Below are positions 16,132-24,720 of a stretch of 64,000 nucleotides of DNA, one piece after another. The number at the start of each line of letters is the position of its first letter. Within the stretch, counting starts at the first letter, position 1. The stretch spans positions 1,736,001 to 1,800,000 of the forward strand of contig NZ_CP133038.1 of assembly GCF_033060595.1 (NCBI RefSeq). The letters are read 5' to 3'. The DNA comes from Pyramidobacter sp. YE332. GTDB lineage: Bacteria; Synergistota; Synergistia; Synergistales; Dethiosulfovibrionaceae. The position numbers and the translations under genes are program-made. The notes beneath the pieces were generated by a model. The model searched no databases and was not told the DNA's origin. It saw only the letters and a program-made list of their open reading frames with translations.

Positions 16132-17337
16132 ATGTATTGGGCTCTTCTCGTCGTGTTCGGCATCTTCGCGCTGGGAGATTACCTTGGCGTCGTCTCGAAG
16201 GCTCGCCTCTCCTCCGTGTTCGTCGCCCTGATGTGCTTTCTGGTGCTGTTTCTGAGCGGCGTTCTGCCTCAGGATCTAATTAAGATCGCCGGACTCACCG
16301 ATTTGGCTAAAATGGCGACGCCGTTTCTCGTTTTCTCCATGGGCTCGTCCATCAACCTGTCGCAGATGCGCAGGGAATGGAAAGTCGTCGTCATGTCGCT
16401 GGCGGCGATGCTGGTCGCCGTCGTCTCCGTACTTGCCGTCGCGCCGCTGATCGGCATGCAGAGCGCTCTGGTGTGCATTCCTATCGTCAACGGCGGCATC
16501 GTCGCCACGCAGATCATGACCGCCGCCGCTCTCGAAAAAGGATTCGGCCTGGCCGCCGCGCTCGGCACGCTGGTATTCGCCGTGCAGAAATTCGTCGGCA
16601 CCATCCCCGCCTCGCACTTCGGCCTCAAGGAAGCGAAGCTGCTGGTCAGCGACTACCGCGAGAAAAAGGCCCAGGGCATCGATCTTTTAAAGGCCGCTCA
16701 GCCGCAGGGCCACCAGGAAACGGACGCTCAACCGAAGAAAGTTCCGTTCTGCGTCCGGTACGACAAATATTACACCGTCTACATGACGCTCGGCATCGCA
16801 GCCGCAGTCGCCTACGTCAGCAGCCTGATCGCCAGGGTCACGGGCATCGCCGCTTCGATCTGGTGCCTGCTTTTCGGCATGCTGCTCAATCAGCTGCATC
16901 TGATCCCTTCGCGTATCCTCGACCGGGGAAAGTCGAGCGGGCTGTTCATGACGGCGACGTTTTGCAGTTTGATCCCCGCCCTGGCGAAGATCGAGCTCTC
17001 CGACATGGGCAGCATGGCCGTCAGTCTGGCGCTGGTATTCGGGGCGGTGCTGATCGGTACTTTCCTGCTGCTCTACGTCCTGCCGCTGTGGAAGTTCATC
17101 GGCTCGCGCAACATGGTGGTCGGCATCGCCATGTCGCAGCTGCTGGGATTCCCCGCCACGTTCCTGATCGTCAACGAAGTGGCGACGGCCGTCGCGCGGA
17201 ACGACGACGAGAAAAACTACGTCGTCGAGAAGCTGACGCCGGCCTTCGTCGTGTCGGGCTTCGTCTCCGTGACGACGTTCTCGATCATCATGGCGGGGAT
17301 TTTCGCCTCTTTCCTGCATCTGTTCCCGGCGCCGTAA
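16132..17337 (+). CDS. Multi-pass membrane transporter, family uncertain
   Basis: The 401-residue protein has about ten to twelve hydrophobic segments in two similar halves. A cytosolic loop of about 50 residues (around 190-235) separates them. Glycine-rich re-entrant-like segments (VNGGIVATQIMTAAALEKGFG) suggest an ion-coupled symporter resembling the glutamate:sodium (ESS) type, but I cannot place it firmly. The ATG at 16132 follows AAGGAGG. It stands directly before a gamma-glutamyltransferase gene and faces a divergent regulator, so its substrate may be glutamate, a gamma-glutamyl peptide or a breakdown product of one. Confidence 0.7.
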   Translation: MYWALLVVFGIFALGDYLGVVSKARLSSVFVALMCFLVLFLSGVLPQDLIKIAGLTDLAKMATPFLVFSMGSSINLSQMRREWKVVVMSLAAMLVAVVSVLAVAPLIGMQSALVCIPIVNGGIVATQIMTAAALEKGFGLAAALGTLVFAVQKFVGTIPASHFGLKEAKLLVSDYREKKAQGIDLLKAAQPQGHQETDAQPKKVPFCVRYDKYYTVYMTLGIAAAVAYVSSLIARVTGIAASIWCLLFGMLLNQLHLIPSRILDRGKSSGLFMTATFCSLIPALAKIELSDMGSMAVSLALVFGAVLIGTFLLLYVLPLWKFIGSRNMVVGIAMSQLLGFPATFLIVNEVATAVARNDDEKNYVVEKLTPAFVVSGFVSVTTFSIIMAGIFASFLHLFPAP

Positions 17338-17469
17338 ATCCGGCCACGAAAAACACGAACGAAACCGACGGATCTGTTTTATAATAGCGGCGGCCTCGAA
17401 AAAACGCTCTGCACCGTCAGGCGCCGTGCGAGTCCGCCCACAACTCAAGGAAAGCCGGAGGGAAAAATC

Positions 17470-19077
17470 ATGAAATTCGACATGCTGAATTATCGTTATC
17501 CGTCTCGCCGCAGCGTCATTTACGGGCGCAAAGGCATGGTCTGCACCTCTCAGCCGCTGGCCGCCCAGGCCGGACTGGACATTCTGAAAAAGGGAGGCAA
17601 CGCCGTCGACGCCATGATCGCCACGGCGATCTGCATGACCGTATTGGAGCCCACGGGAAACGGGCTCGGTTCGGACGCGTTCGACCTCGTCTGGTTCGGC
17701 GGCAGACTTTACGGGCTCAACGGCAGCGGCGGCGCCGCGAAGCTTCAGACCCTCGAGAAGATGAAGGCCAAAGGCTACGATTCCATGCCGCAGCGCGGCT
17801 GGGACTCCGTCACGGTGCCCGGCGCCGTATCGGCCTGGAGCGAACTGCACCAACGTTTCGGACGCTTGCCCTTCAAAGACCTGTTCACTGCCGCCATCGA
17901 CTACGCCGAAAACGGCTATCCCGTCCACCCCATCGTCGGCCGTCTTTGGAACGATGCGGCCAAAGTCTTCATGCCGTTCAAGGACAAGCCGGAATTCCGT
18001 CCGTTCTTCGAAACGTTCCTCAAAAACGGCGCCCCGGCCATCGGCAGCCTGGTCAAGCTCCCCGATCACGCCAGGACCCTGCGCGAACTTGCCGAGACGA
18101 ACTGCGAGAGCTTTTACCGCGGCCGGATCGCCGCGGCGTTCGACGCGTTCTCGAAAGAGACGGGCGGCCTCCTGCGCGCCGAGGACCTGGCGGCGTACCG
18201 GGCCGAATGGGTCGAACCGATCACGACCAACTACAAAGGCTACGAAGTCTGCGAAATTCCGCCCAACGGTCACGGCATCGTCGCGCTGATGACGCTGAAC
18301 ATACTGCAGAAGCTGGACACTTCTCTGGGGCGCGACGCCGAGCCGACGGTCCACAAACAGCTGGAAGCGATGAAGCTGGCTTTCACCGACGGACAGACTT
18401 ATATCGCCGATCCGCGCTTCATGAAGATGAAGACGGATTTTCTGCTCAGCGACGCCTATGCCGCGGGACGCAGCGGCGAAATCGGCGCAGAGGCGCTGCT
18501 GCCGAAACCCATCGATCCGCAGTGCGGCGGCACGGTTTACATGTGCGCCGCCGACAGCGAGGGCAACATGATCTCGCACATCCAGAGCAACTTCCGCGGC
18601 TTCGGCAGCGGCATCGTCATCCCCGGCTACGGCATCGCGCTGAACGACCGCGGCAACGGCTTCAAGCTCGACCCGCGGTCCGACGACTGCATTGCCCCGG
18701 GCAAGAAGCCCTATCACACCATCATTCCCGGATTCCTGATGAAGGACGGCCGGGCCGTCGGTCCCTTCGGCGTCATGGGCGGCTTCATGCAACCCCAGGG
18801 CCATGTGCAGGTGCTGATGAACATGATCGATTACGGCCTCAATCCCCAGGAAGCTCTCGACGCGCCGCGCTGGCAGTGGATCGGCGGCAGGAAGGTGGAA
18901 CTGGAAGCCGGCTTTGACCCCGCCGTGGCCGAAGGGCTGCGCAAACGCGGTCACGAAGTGACCGTCACCAGCGACTTCCTCAGCTTCGGACGCGGTCAGA
19001 TGATCCTGCGCGGCGACGACGGCGTGCTCATCGGCGCCACCGAGCCGCGCACCGACGGCTGCGTCGCCGCCTGGTAA
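17470..19077 (+). CDS. ggt: Gamma-glutamyltransferase family protein
   Basis: This 535-residue Ntn-hydrolase precursor would hydrolyse or transfer gamma-glutamyl groups after self-cleavage. The N-terminal half has the GMVCTSQPLAAQAGLDIL and GGNAVDAMIATA motifs. The catalytic threonine is in GGTVYMCAADSEGN (near residue 357), and later GSGIVIPGYGIALNDRG is conserved. There is no signal peptide, unlike periplasmic GGTs, so it is a cytosolic YwrD-like member. A TATAAT lies at 17380-17385 and a ribosome site before the ATG at 17470. It follows the transporter by 132 bases and may have its own promoter. Confidence 0.9.
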   Translation: MKFDMLNYRYPSRRSVIYGRKGMVCTSQPLAAQAGLDILKKGGNAVDAMIATAICMTVLEPTGNGLGSDAFDLVWFGGRLYGLNGSGGAAKLQTLEKMKAKGYDSMPQRGWDSVTVPGAVSAWSELHQRFGRLPFKDLFTAAIDYAENGYPVHPIVGRLWNDAAKVFMPFKDKPEFRPFFETFLKNGAPAIGSLVKLPDHARTLRELAETNCESFYRGRIAAAFDAFSKETGGLLRAEDLAAYRAEWVEPITTNYKGYEVCEIPPNGHGIVALMTLNILQKLDTSLGRDAEPTVHKQLEAMKLAFTDGQTYIADPRFMKMKTDFLLSDAYAAGRSGEIGAEALLPKPIDPQCGGTVYMCAADSEGNMISHIQSNFRGFGSGIVIPGYGIALNDRGNGFKLDPRSDDCIAPGKKPYHTIIPGFLMKDGRAVGPFGVMGGFMQPQGHVQVLMNMIDYGLNPQEALDAPRWQWIGGRKVELEAGFDPAVAEGLRKRGHEVTVTSDFLSFGRGQMILRGDDGVLIGATEPRTDGCVAAW

Positions 19078-19106
19078 AACGAGTCGCCCTTCTCCGCTCA
19101 GAAACA

Positions 19107-19173
19107 CACAAACGCCAAGCGGCCGAGACTGATGCATTCATTTGAATCATCAGATCCCGGCCGCTTGGTTTGT
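19107..19173. terminator. Long inverted repeat between convergent genes
   Basis: Arms of about 26 bases (core CCAAGCGGCCG and CGGCCGCTTGG) flank a 13-base loop between the ends of ggt (plus) and the regulator at 19227 (minus). T runs are poor, but its place between convergent genes fits a bidirectional terminator. Confidence 0.6.
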
Positions 19174-19226
19174 CCTGCGGAGGACATCGTCGGTCACGCG
19201 ACCGACCCTTTTCGTTTTGTGAGTTT

Positions 19227-20426
19227 TCAGCGTTTGTTTTTGATCGTCTTGGGATTGCCCTTGCCGTTCCGCCACAGGATCACGGACCAGTAGAAGCGGC
19301 TCATTTCGCGGAAATCGCGCGGCTTGACGCCGAGGATGCTCTCCAGCTTTTCAAGGCGGTAATCCACCGTGGTGCGATGCACGTGCAGCAGCTCGGCGGC
19401 GCGCACGACGCTGAAGCCGCTTTCGCACCAGGCCGCGATCGTCTCCTGCAGTTCCTCGCCGTCAGTCCGCACGAAAAGCGGCGCCAGTTCGCGCTCCACC
19501 ATGCTGTCGAGCAGGCGGGGCTCGGAACAGAGCAGCAGTTCCTCGACGCGAAAATCGGTGATGATGTGGACTTTATCGCGCGGGAGCAGTTTGCTGCCGA
19601 CGCCCAAGGCGACCTGCGCCTCGCGATACGACGAGACTAGGCCGGGAATGCCGTCCTGCACGCTGCCGATGCCGACCGCGGCGGAAAAACCGCGGCGCTT
19701 GAGCTGGTCGGTCAGCTGCAGGCACTGCTCGCGCACCGCCACGTAGAACTTGTCGCGATTGAACTCGCGCCCGCGCATGGCGCTGCGGAAGACCACGTAG
19801 CGGTGCGGGCCGACGCTGCCGGAAACGTCGCCGGGAGCGTTGAAGATCTGGCGGATGTCCATCAGCGTACGGTCGCGTTCGGGATAGTCGCCGTCCTCGC
19901 TGCTCTGCGACGACGTGTCGATCTCGATCACCGAATAGGCCAGCGTCTTGTCGTAGCCCATCAGCGCCGCCTTGGTTTCGATCACCTGCGGATCGTTGAT
20001 GCCGGGGCGGAACAGGGCGATGTCGGCCACCAACGCCTGCAGGTTGCGCTCGCGTTCCAGCAGTTCGCGCGTGATCATGCGCTCTTTCAGGTACAGCTCA
20101 GCCTGGCTTTTGACGAGCTGAGCGAACGGCTTGACCTTTTCGGGATCGCCCGTGATAGCGATCGTGCCGATCACATGCTGCTCAGTATCGAGGATCGGAT
20201 AGGTGACGCCGGGCTTGACGCCTTTCAGACGGCGGGCGTCCTCTTCCGTTTCCCAGCGGGACTGGCCCGTGCGGCCGACAATGGCGCACGCCTCGTTCAG
20301 CGTGCCGATACCGCGGTCGAGGTCGCTGCAGCCGATCGTGATTCCGTCGGTATCGGTGATGACGACGTCGTATCCGATGACGCGGGAAATGTTTTCCGCA
20401 AGTTCCTGAGCAATAGGTCTAAGCAT
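19227..20426 (-). CDS. CdaR/PucR-type regulator (sugar diacid recognition domain)
   Basis: The 399-residue protein has an N-terminal sugar-diacid recognition domain (residues 1-130, LRPIAQELAENISRVIGYDV). A central GGDEF-like region follows, and a PucR-type C-terminal helix-turn-helix lies near residue 340 (SVVRAAELLHVHRTTVDYRL). E. coli CdaR activates glucarate/glycerate genes, but many anaerobe homologues sense other acids. The ATG at 20426 follows GGGAGGAG; an in-frame ATG at 20444 lacks a site. No sugar-acid genes are adjacent, so the target is open. Candidate self-operators lie about 100 bases upstream. Confidence 0.85.
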   Translation of the reverse strand: MLRPIAQELAENISRVIGYDVVITDTDGITIGCSDLDRGIGTLNEACAIVGRTGQSRWETEEDARRLKGVKPGVTYPILDTEQHVIGTIAITGDPEKVKPFAQLVKSQAELYLKERMITRELLERERNLQALVADIALFRPGINDPQVIETKAALMGYDKTLAYSVIEIDTSSQSSEDGDYPERDRTLMDIRQIFNAPGDVSGSVGPHRYVVFRSAMRGREFNRDKFYVAVREQCLQLTDQLKRRGFSAAVGIGSVQDGIPGLVSSYREAQVALGVGSKLLPRDKVHIITDFRVEELLLCSEPRLLDSMVERELAPLFVRTDGEELQETIAAWCESGFSVVRAAELLHVHRTTVDYRLEKLESILGVKPRDFREMSRFYWSVILWRNGKGNPKTIKNKR

Positions 20427-20522
20427 GTGTCTCCTCCCGGACATTGTGTAATTGCGGCGTATCTGCCTGATTTTGACGGGAATTAAGGCAAGTTTTTTTC
20501 GCCGACAAGTTTATCAGAGATC

Positions 20523-20553
20523 TTTCGTAACGAAATTTTATTTCGTTACGAAA
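20523..20553. promoter_or_regulatory. Two tandem 13-base palindromes upstream of the CdaR-type gene
   Basis: TTTCGTAACGAAA (20523-20535) and TTTCGTTACGAAA (20541-20553) are each palindromic, with centres 18 bases apart. They lie in the 355-base gene-free stretch 20427-20781. A TATAAT inside the palindrome GTATTATAATAC near 20590 could be the minus-strand promoter of the regulator. I see no ORF in this stretch. Confidence 0.5.
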
Positions 20554-20781
20554 AAACTTTTAAGTCATATAGACGCATTCCAACATGTATTATAATACCA
20601 CTTTCGGCATTTTTGTGGAGCTCATTTTCATTTATTCGTCTCAAGATTTTGAGATTTTTATGAACAAAAATGTAGGGCGATCCGCGTCGTCCCGTCATAT
20701 TTTCGGCAACTTGCCTGATTTCATCGGATGAATCACGCCCAAACAGCAGAAACGGCTCGCCACAAATCATCGAAAAAGATA

Positions 20782-21438
20782 CTACAGCACAAACGGATCT
20801 TCCATTAAAACACGCTCAATATGACGACAACGGCCGGTTTTACGCCCCTCTTCACAGGTACAACAGCGATGCTCCACGTCCACGGCAAATTCTTCGCCGT
20901 TTTCCTCCACGAGCCATACCTTTGCTCCGACCCGCCGAAGTTCGGGGCCGCCGGCCTTTCCCGCCGACAGCCCTCGGGCTGCGGCGAAATTATCAGCCTG
21001 CTTTTCAAGAATCGGCTCGCCGGGATCCAAAGGCACGCTCTCGATGAATTCGCCCTTGTCCAGCGCCACGTTGGACAGGCGGTCGGCTTCGGCGTTCCGG
21101 GCCCTCGGCACCCAGCGGCAGCGCGCTTGCAGAGCGCGCATACGCTCGATGATCGGCTCGGCCAGCGCTTTCAGGCGGGGTTCTTTGATCTTCCACTGCC
21201 CCGTTACCTGCGATATCACCAGTTTGCTGTCGCCGCAGATTTCCGCGTTCTTCAGACCGCGGCGTTCAAGCTCGTCAAGCAGCAGACTCAGCGCCATATA
21301 CTCCGCCTCGTTGTTGGTCTTCATGCCCAACGGCAGCGCACGGCGCCAGATCACCCGCTCGCCGTCGTAAATCACCATGCCGGCACCGGCGTCGCCAGGA
21401 TTGCCCCGCGAGGCGCCGTCAAAATGGCCTCGAATCAT
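20782..21438 (-). CDS. RNase HI-like nuclease with C-terminal SWIM zinc finger
   Basis: Residues 1-135 are a type I RNase H: FDGASRGNPG with the first aspartate, TNNEAEYMAL with the glutamate, ICGDSKLVISQ with the second aspartate and ARNAEADRLSN with the last, so all four DEDD residues are present. After a linker of about 40 residues, HRCCTCEEGRKTGRCRHI matches the SWIM zinc-binding pattern CxC...CxH. The 218-residue protein starts at an ATG sharing one base with the MFS stop (TGATG), so the genes are coupled. The RNase H part should cut RNA in RNA-DNA hybrids; the SWIM finger may add nucleic-acid or protein binding. Confidence 0.82.
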   Translation of the reverse strand: MIRGHFDGASRGNPGDAGAGMVIYDGERVIWRRALPLGMKTNNEAEYMALSLLLDELERRGLKNAEICGDSKLVISQVTGQWKIKEPRLKALAEPIIERMRALQARCRWVPRARNAEADRLSNVALDKGEFIESVPLDPGEPILEKQADNFAAARGLSAGKAGGPELRRVGAKVWLVEENGEEFAVDVEHRCCTCEEGRKTGRCRHIERVLMEDPFVL

Positions 21439-22619
21439 CAGGCTCTCGCCTCCTTGTTCGTTTGTGCGCGTAGCGGCGGATGACGCCACAGCGTCGCGTA
21501 GATCACGGGAAAAGTTCCTATCGCGAAACAACCGATAGCCGCCAGCACTCCATCCAGTCCCATACGTTCCGAAAGAGCGCCAATCAGCAACGGCAGCAGA
21601 ATCGGCGGCAGATCATTCGCCAGGAGGTACAACGACGATCCCTTGGGAAGCAGCCGCGGCGGAAACACGTCCGGTACCAGCGCGCTGATGGCGGGATAAT
21701 CGACGCCGTGGCTCAGTCCGAAAAGCATGCCCGCCGCCACGAACCAAGGGATCTGTTTCGACGAGGCGGCCAGCAAAAGCGAAAGCGCCTCACCCACAGC
21801 CCAGAAACAGAAGGAGGTTCGTCGATCGAAAGACGTCAGCAGCCAGGCGCAGAGAGTCACGCGCACGAGTACGCTGACCGGCGTCAACGCCCACGTGAAC
21901 CATGTTCCCCTGAAGCCGAGCCCGCGCATCAGGTTCGGTACGTACTGAATCGCCGCCGTAGCCGTCAGCGAAACCGTAAAAATCGAAGCGAGCAGCGCCC
22001 ACGTCTCCCGGCGCCTTATCAGTTCGCCCCAGCTTCCCCACGCCACGCCCATGACCGCCTGCCCCGTGGCCCCTTTTCCGGCGCGAGGCATGCGTAGGGC
22101 ATAAAGCGCCAGCGCTGTCAAAATAGCGGAGGAAAGCATCATGAACAGACGGATGAAACCGCGGTCAATCAGGAATTCGGACAACGGCACTACGACAAAC
22201 TGCGGAAGAATGGAGCCAAGGCAGAGATAACCGAAAATCCGGCCGCGTTCCGCCGCGGGGATAACCAGCCCCTGATACGCCGTGATCGCCACATACACCA
22301 CGCTGTAAGCCATGCCGACAAGAAAACGCGCCAGCATCAGCGCGCAAAAATTCCGCGACAGATACCCCAGCCCTGCGGCGGCCCCCAAAAGCGCCGCCCC
22401 CGTCACGGCCCCGCGGACGCCGACGCGCTCCACCATCCAGCCCCCGAGAGGACGGGCACAGGTCGCACCAACGTAAAAGACGCTCATGACCACGCCCATC
22501 CGCCACGAACCGAAATCCATCTGCAACAGCAGCGACGGCAGCACGTAGCTGGCAGAAACCAGGCTATGGGCGCAAAACGTCAGCGTGAAAATACTGTGAA
22601 AATAAGAGGGCAGCCTCAT
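21438..22619 (-). CDS. MFS transporter
   Basis: This 393-residue major facilitator protein has twelve predicted helices. The loop 2-3 motif is degenerate (GATCARPLGGWMVERVG), and a central cytosolic loop lies near residue 190. Substrate is unknown. The ATG at 22619 starts MRLPSYFHSIFTLTFCAHSL; an upstream in-frame start lacks hydrophobic sense. Its stop overlaps the RNase H gene by one base. The upstream region 22620-22975 holds the oadB terminator and no convincing gene. Confidence 0.82.
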   Translation of the reverse strand: MRLPSYFHSIFTLTFCAHSLVSASYVLPSLLLQMDFGSWRMGVVMSVFYVGATCARPLGGWMVERVGVRGAVTGAALLGAAAGLGYLSRNFCALMLARFLVGMAYSVVYVAITAYQGLVIPAAERGRIFGYLCLGSILPQFVVVPLSEFLIDRGFIRLFMMLSSAILTALALYALRMPRAGKGATGQAVMGVAWGSWGELIRRRETWALLASIFTVSLTATAAIQYVPNLMRGLGFRGTWFTWALTPVSVLVRVTLCAWLLTSFDRRTSFCFWAVGEALSLLLAASSKQIPWFVAAGMLFGLSHGVDYPAISALVPDVFPPRLLPKGSSLYLLANDLPPILLPLLIGALSERMGLDGVLAAIGCFAIGTFPVIYATLWRHPPLRAQTNKEARA

Positions 22620-22927
22620 ATGCTCTCTCTCCCGAACGAGAAAAATGCCTGCGCGCCCGTGGCGGCAGGATAACCTGCAGACCGTCACCGCCCTTCAGAA
22701 ACGGCGACGTCGCACGTTGACATTGTACACCTCGAATCGCATAAAAACCTTTTTCTCCATGATACCAAACAAATCGTTTCCAACGGAAGGGAAGACATCC
22801 CATGAAAGCGCACAGCAAACTTCTGTGCTTTGGCGCCGCGTTGTCTTGCCCTACCGTCGGCCGCCTTTTCTACGGGGAAAGACGGCGTTCCCGACCATGG
22901 CTCCGGAAACGGATTGACAGTCCACAA

Positions 22928-22959
22928 AAAATCCTCTCGTTCGCGAACGAGAGGATTTT
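22928..22959 (-). terminator. Terminator after the decarboxylase beta subunit gene
   Basis: The perfect 16-base inverted repeat AAAATCCTCTCGTTCG / CGAACGAGAGGATTTT is followed on the minus strand by a T run. It lies 17 bases after the gene stop. Confidence 0.9.
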
Positions 22960-22975
22960 GTGCAGATCGTAGAAC

Positions 22976-24136
22976 TCAGTGAGACAACAGCGTCAGCATG
23001 ACGGCCGCGGCGACGGCCGTGCCGATGACGCCGGCCACGTTGGGTCCCATGGCGTGCATCAGCAGGAAATGGCCGGGGTTCTCCTTCTGGCAGACCACCT
23101 GAACGACGCGGGCCGCCATGGGAACGGCGGATACGCCGGCAGCGCCGATCATCGGGTTGATCTTGCCGCCGCTGAGGATCTTGAGAAGCTGGCCGAAGCC
23201 GCAGCCGCCGGCCGTGCTGGCCATGAAGGCGACCAGTCCGAGGACGATGATCTTGATCGTGCCGAGAGTCAGGAACTTGTCGGCTTCCATCGTGGCGCCG
23301 ACGGTCAGCGACAGGAAGATCGTGGTGGTGTTCATGATCGCGTTCTGAGCCGTGTCGCTGAGACGGTCGGCACAGCCGCATTCGCGAATCAGGTTACCGA
23401 ACATGAGGATACCGACGAGAGGCACCGACATGGGCAGGATCAGCCCGGTGACGACGGTGACGACGATGGGGAACATGATCCTTTCGAGCTTGCTGACGGG
23501 ACGAAGCTTGTCCATCGTGATGGCACGGTCGGCTTTGCTGGTGCACAGCTTGATGATCGGAGGCTGGATCAGGGGCACCAGCGACATGTAGCTGTATGAA
23601 GCCACGGCCACGGCGCCGAGAATCTGCGGCGCCAGTTTCGAACACAGATAAATGCTGGTCGGCCCGTCGGCGCCGCCGATAATGGCGATCGAAGCGGCTT
23701 CCTGCACGTTGAAGCCCAGCATCATGGCTCCGAACAGCGCGATGAAAACGCCCAGCTGGGCGGCGGCCCCGAGGAGGAACGTGATGGGGTTGGCCAGAAG
23801 CGGGGTAAAGTCGGTCATGGCGCCGATGCCCATGAAGATGATGACGGGATAGATCTCCTTGACCGTGCCGAAGGACATGTAATACAGGAACCCGCCGGCC
23901 TGGGTCTCGTTGCCCAGCGCATCGAGCACGGGCCCGGAGGTGATGCCCGACAGAGGCAGGTTGGCCAGAAGGCAGCCGAACGCGATGGGGATCAGCAGCA
24001 ACGGTTCAAAGCCGCGGCCAATGGCCAAGTACAGCAAGGCAAACGCCACCAGCAACATGACAATGTTGCCGCCCGTCAGTCCCGCAAAGCCGGATTCGCC
24101 GACAATGCGGGCAAACGCTTCAGAAACAACGCTCAT
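22976..24136 (-). CDS. Sodium-pumping decarboxylase beta subunit (OadB/GcdB/MmdB type)
   Basis: The beta subunit is the membrane part of biotin-dependent decarboxylases. It couples decarboxylation of carboxybiotin to sodium export. The 386-residue protein has nine or more membrane segments and the conserved IIGGADGPTSIYL motif, whose aspartate binds sodium. A second conserved region, NPMIGAAGVSAVPMAAR, is also seen. It is preceded by a small gamma-like gene but no alpha (carboxyltransferase) or biotin carrier gene is adjacent. The substrate (methylmalonyl-CoA, glutaconyl-CoA or oxaloacetate) therefore cannot be told. The ATG at 24136 follows AAGGAGG. Confidence 0.92.
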   Translation of the reverse strand: MSVVSEAFARIVGESGFAGLTGGNIVMLLVAFALLYLAIGRGFEPLLLIPIAFGCLLANLPLSGITSGPVLDALGNETQAGGFLYYMSFGTVKEIYPVIIFMGIGAMTDFTPLLANPITFLLGAAAQLGVFIALFGAMMLGFNVQEAASIAIIGGADGPTSIYLCSKLAPQILGAVAVASYSYMSLVPLIQPPIIKLCTSKADRAITMDKLRPVSKLERIMFPIVVTVVTGLILPMSVPLVGILMFGNLIRECGCADRLSDTAQNAIMNTTTIFLSLTVGATMEADKFLTLGTIKIIVLGLVAFMASTAGGCGFGQLLKILSGGKINPMIGAAGVSAVPMAARVVQVVCQKENPGHFLLMHAMGPNVAGVIGTAVAAAVMLTLLSH

Positions 24137-24213
24137 AATTTTTCCTCCTTGGGAAAATCGTAAGATGATGCGGTTCGAGCCGCTTTAAACCGTTTTACGC
24201 CCTCCGCAAGCCT

Positions 24214-24342
24214 TTACTTGCGGCCGGTGCTGACGATACGCATCGCGTAAATCACGCCGGTCAGTCCCGCGAGCACGAGAAACACCACGCTGAACGCGAT
24301 CGCCGAGAGAGCCGTAGCCCCGCTCATGCCGTCAAAGACCAT
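24214..24342 (-). CDS. Single-helix gamma-like subunit of the sodium-pumping decarboxylase
   Basis: An ATG at 24342 after GGAGGTG opens a 42-residue ORF. One hydrophobic helix (ALSAIAFSVVFLVLAGLTGV) is followed by a positively charged end (YAMRIVSTGRK). Position, size and topology fit an OadG-type gamma subunit reduced to its membrane anchor, needed to assemble the beta subunit. It lacks the proline/alanine linker and zinc-binding tail of the Klebsiella OadG. It lies 77 bases upstream of the beta gene in the same direction, so the two form an operon. Confidence 0.7.
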   Translation of the reverse strand: MVFDGMSGATALSAIAFSVVFLVLAGLTGVIYAMRIVSTGRK

Positions 24343-24720
24343 TCCGTTCACCTCCAAAAGAATAAACTATTGGATACCAATAAATACAAGCTATTAAAAA
24401 ACTTCAACATAGACACGATGCGAATAAGAATAACGGAAAAAAGGTTCAGCGTCAAGACAAAAAAGGCTAAGAGAAGTTAAACGCCAGCAGAAAAGTTTCA
24501 CAAATTTTCAAGTCCCGATAAAAGATACTTAGGCCGGTGCCGGCGTTCTCGTTCTGCGCTGCGGCCTCAAAAACAAAAAAGGCGGCCCCCGGGAAAACGA
24601 GGCGCCGTCTTTTCGTCATGAACGGCGACGCCATACAATGCGTCGCCTCGAATTTATACTATTTCTTGATAAAAAGCATTACCATGGTTTACTGGGCGCT
24701 GCCTCGACGATTTTCGCCGG
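24343..24720 (-). other. Gene-free stretch with a probable terminator
   Basis: This AT-rich stretch separates the KAS III-like gene from the decarboxylase pair. Around 24576-24612 a GC-rich hairpin (GGCGCC... against GGCCGCC) is followed on the minus strand by TTTTTTGTTTTTG, a likely terminator for the gene at 24721. The promoter of the decarboxylase pair should lie in 24350-24480, but I cannot fix its boxes. I see no further ORF. Confidence 0.45.

Noticed and set aside
22802-22975. 57-codon plus-strand frame starting MKAHSKLLCFG
   Set aside because: Its second half consists of the oadB terminator hairpin on the other strand, and it has no convincing ribosome site; chance frame more likely.
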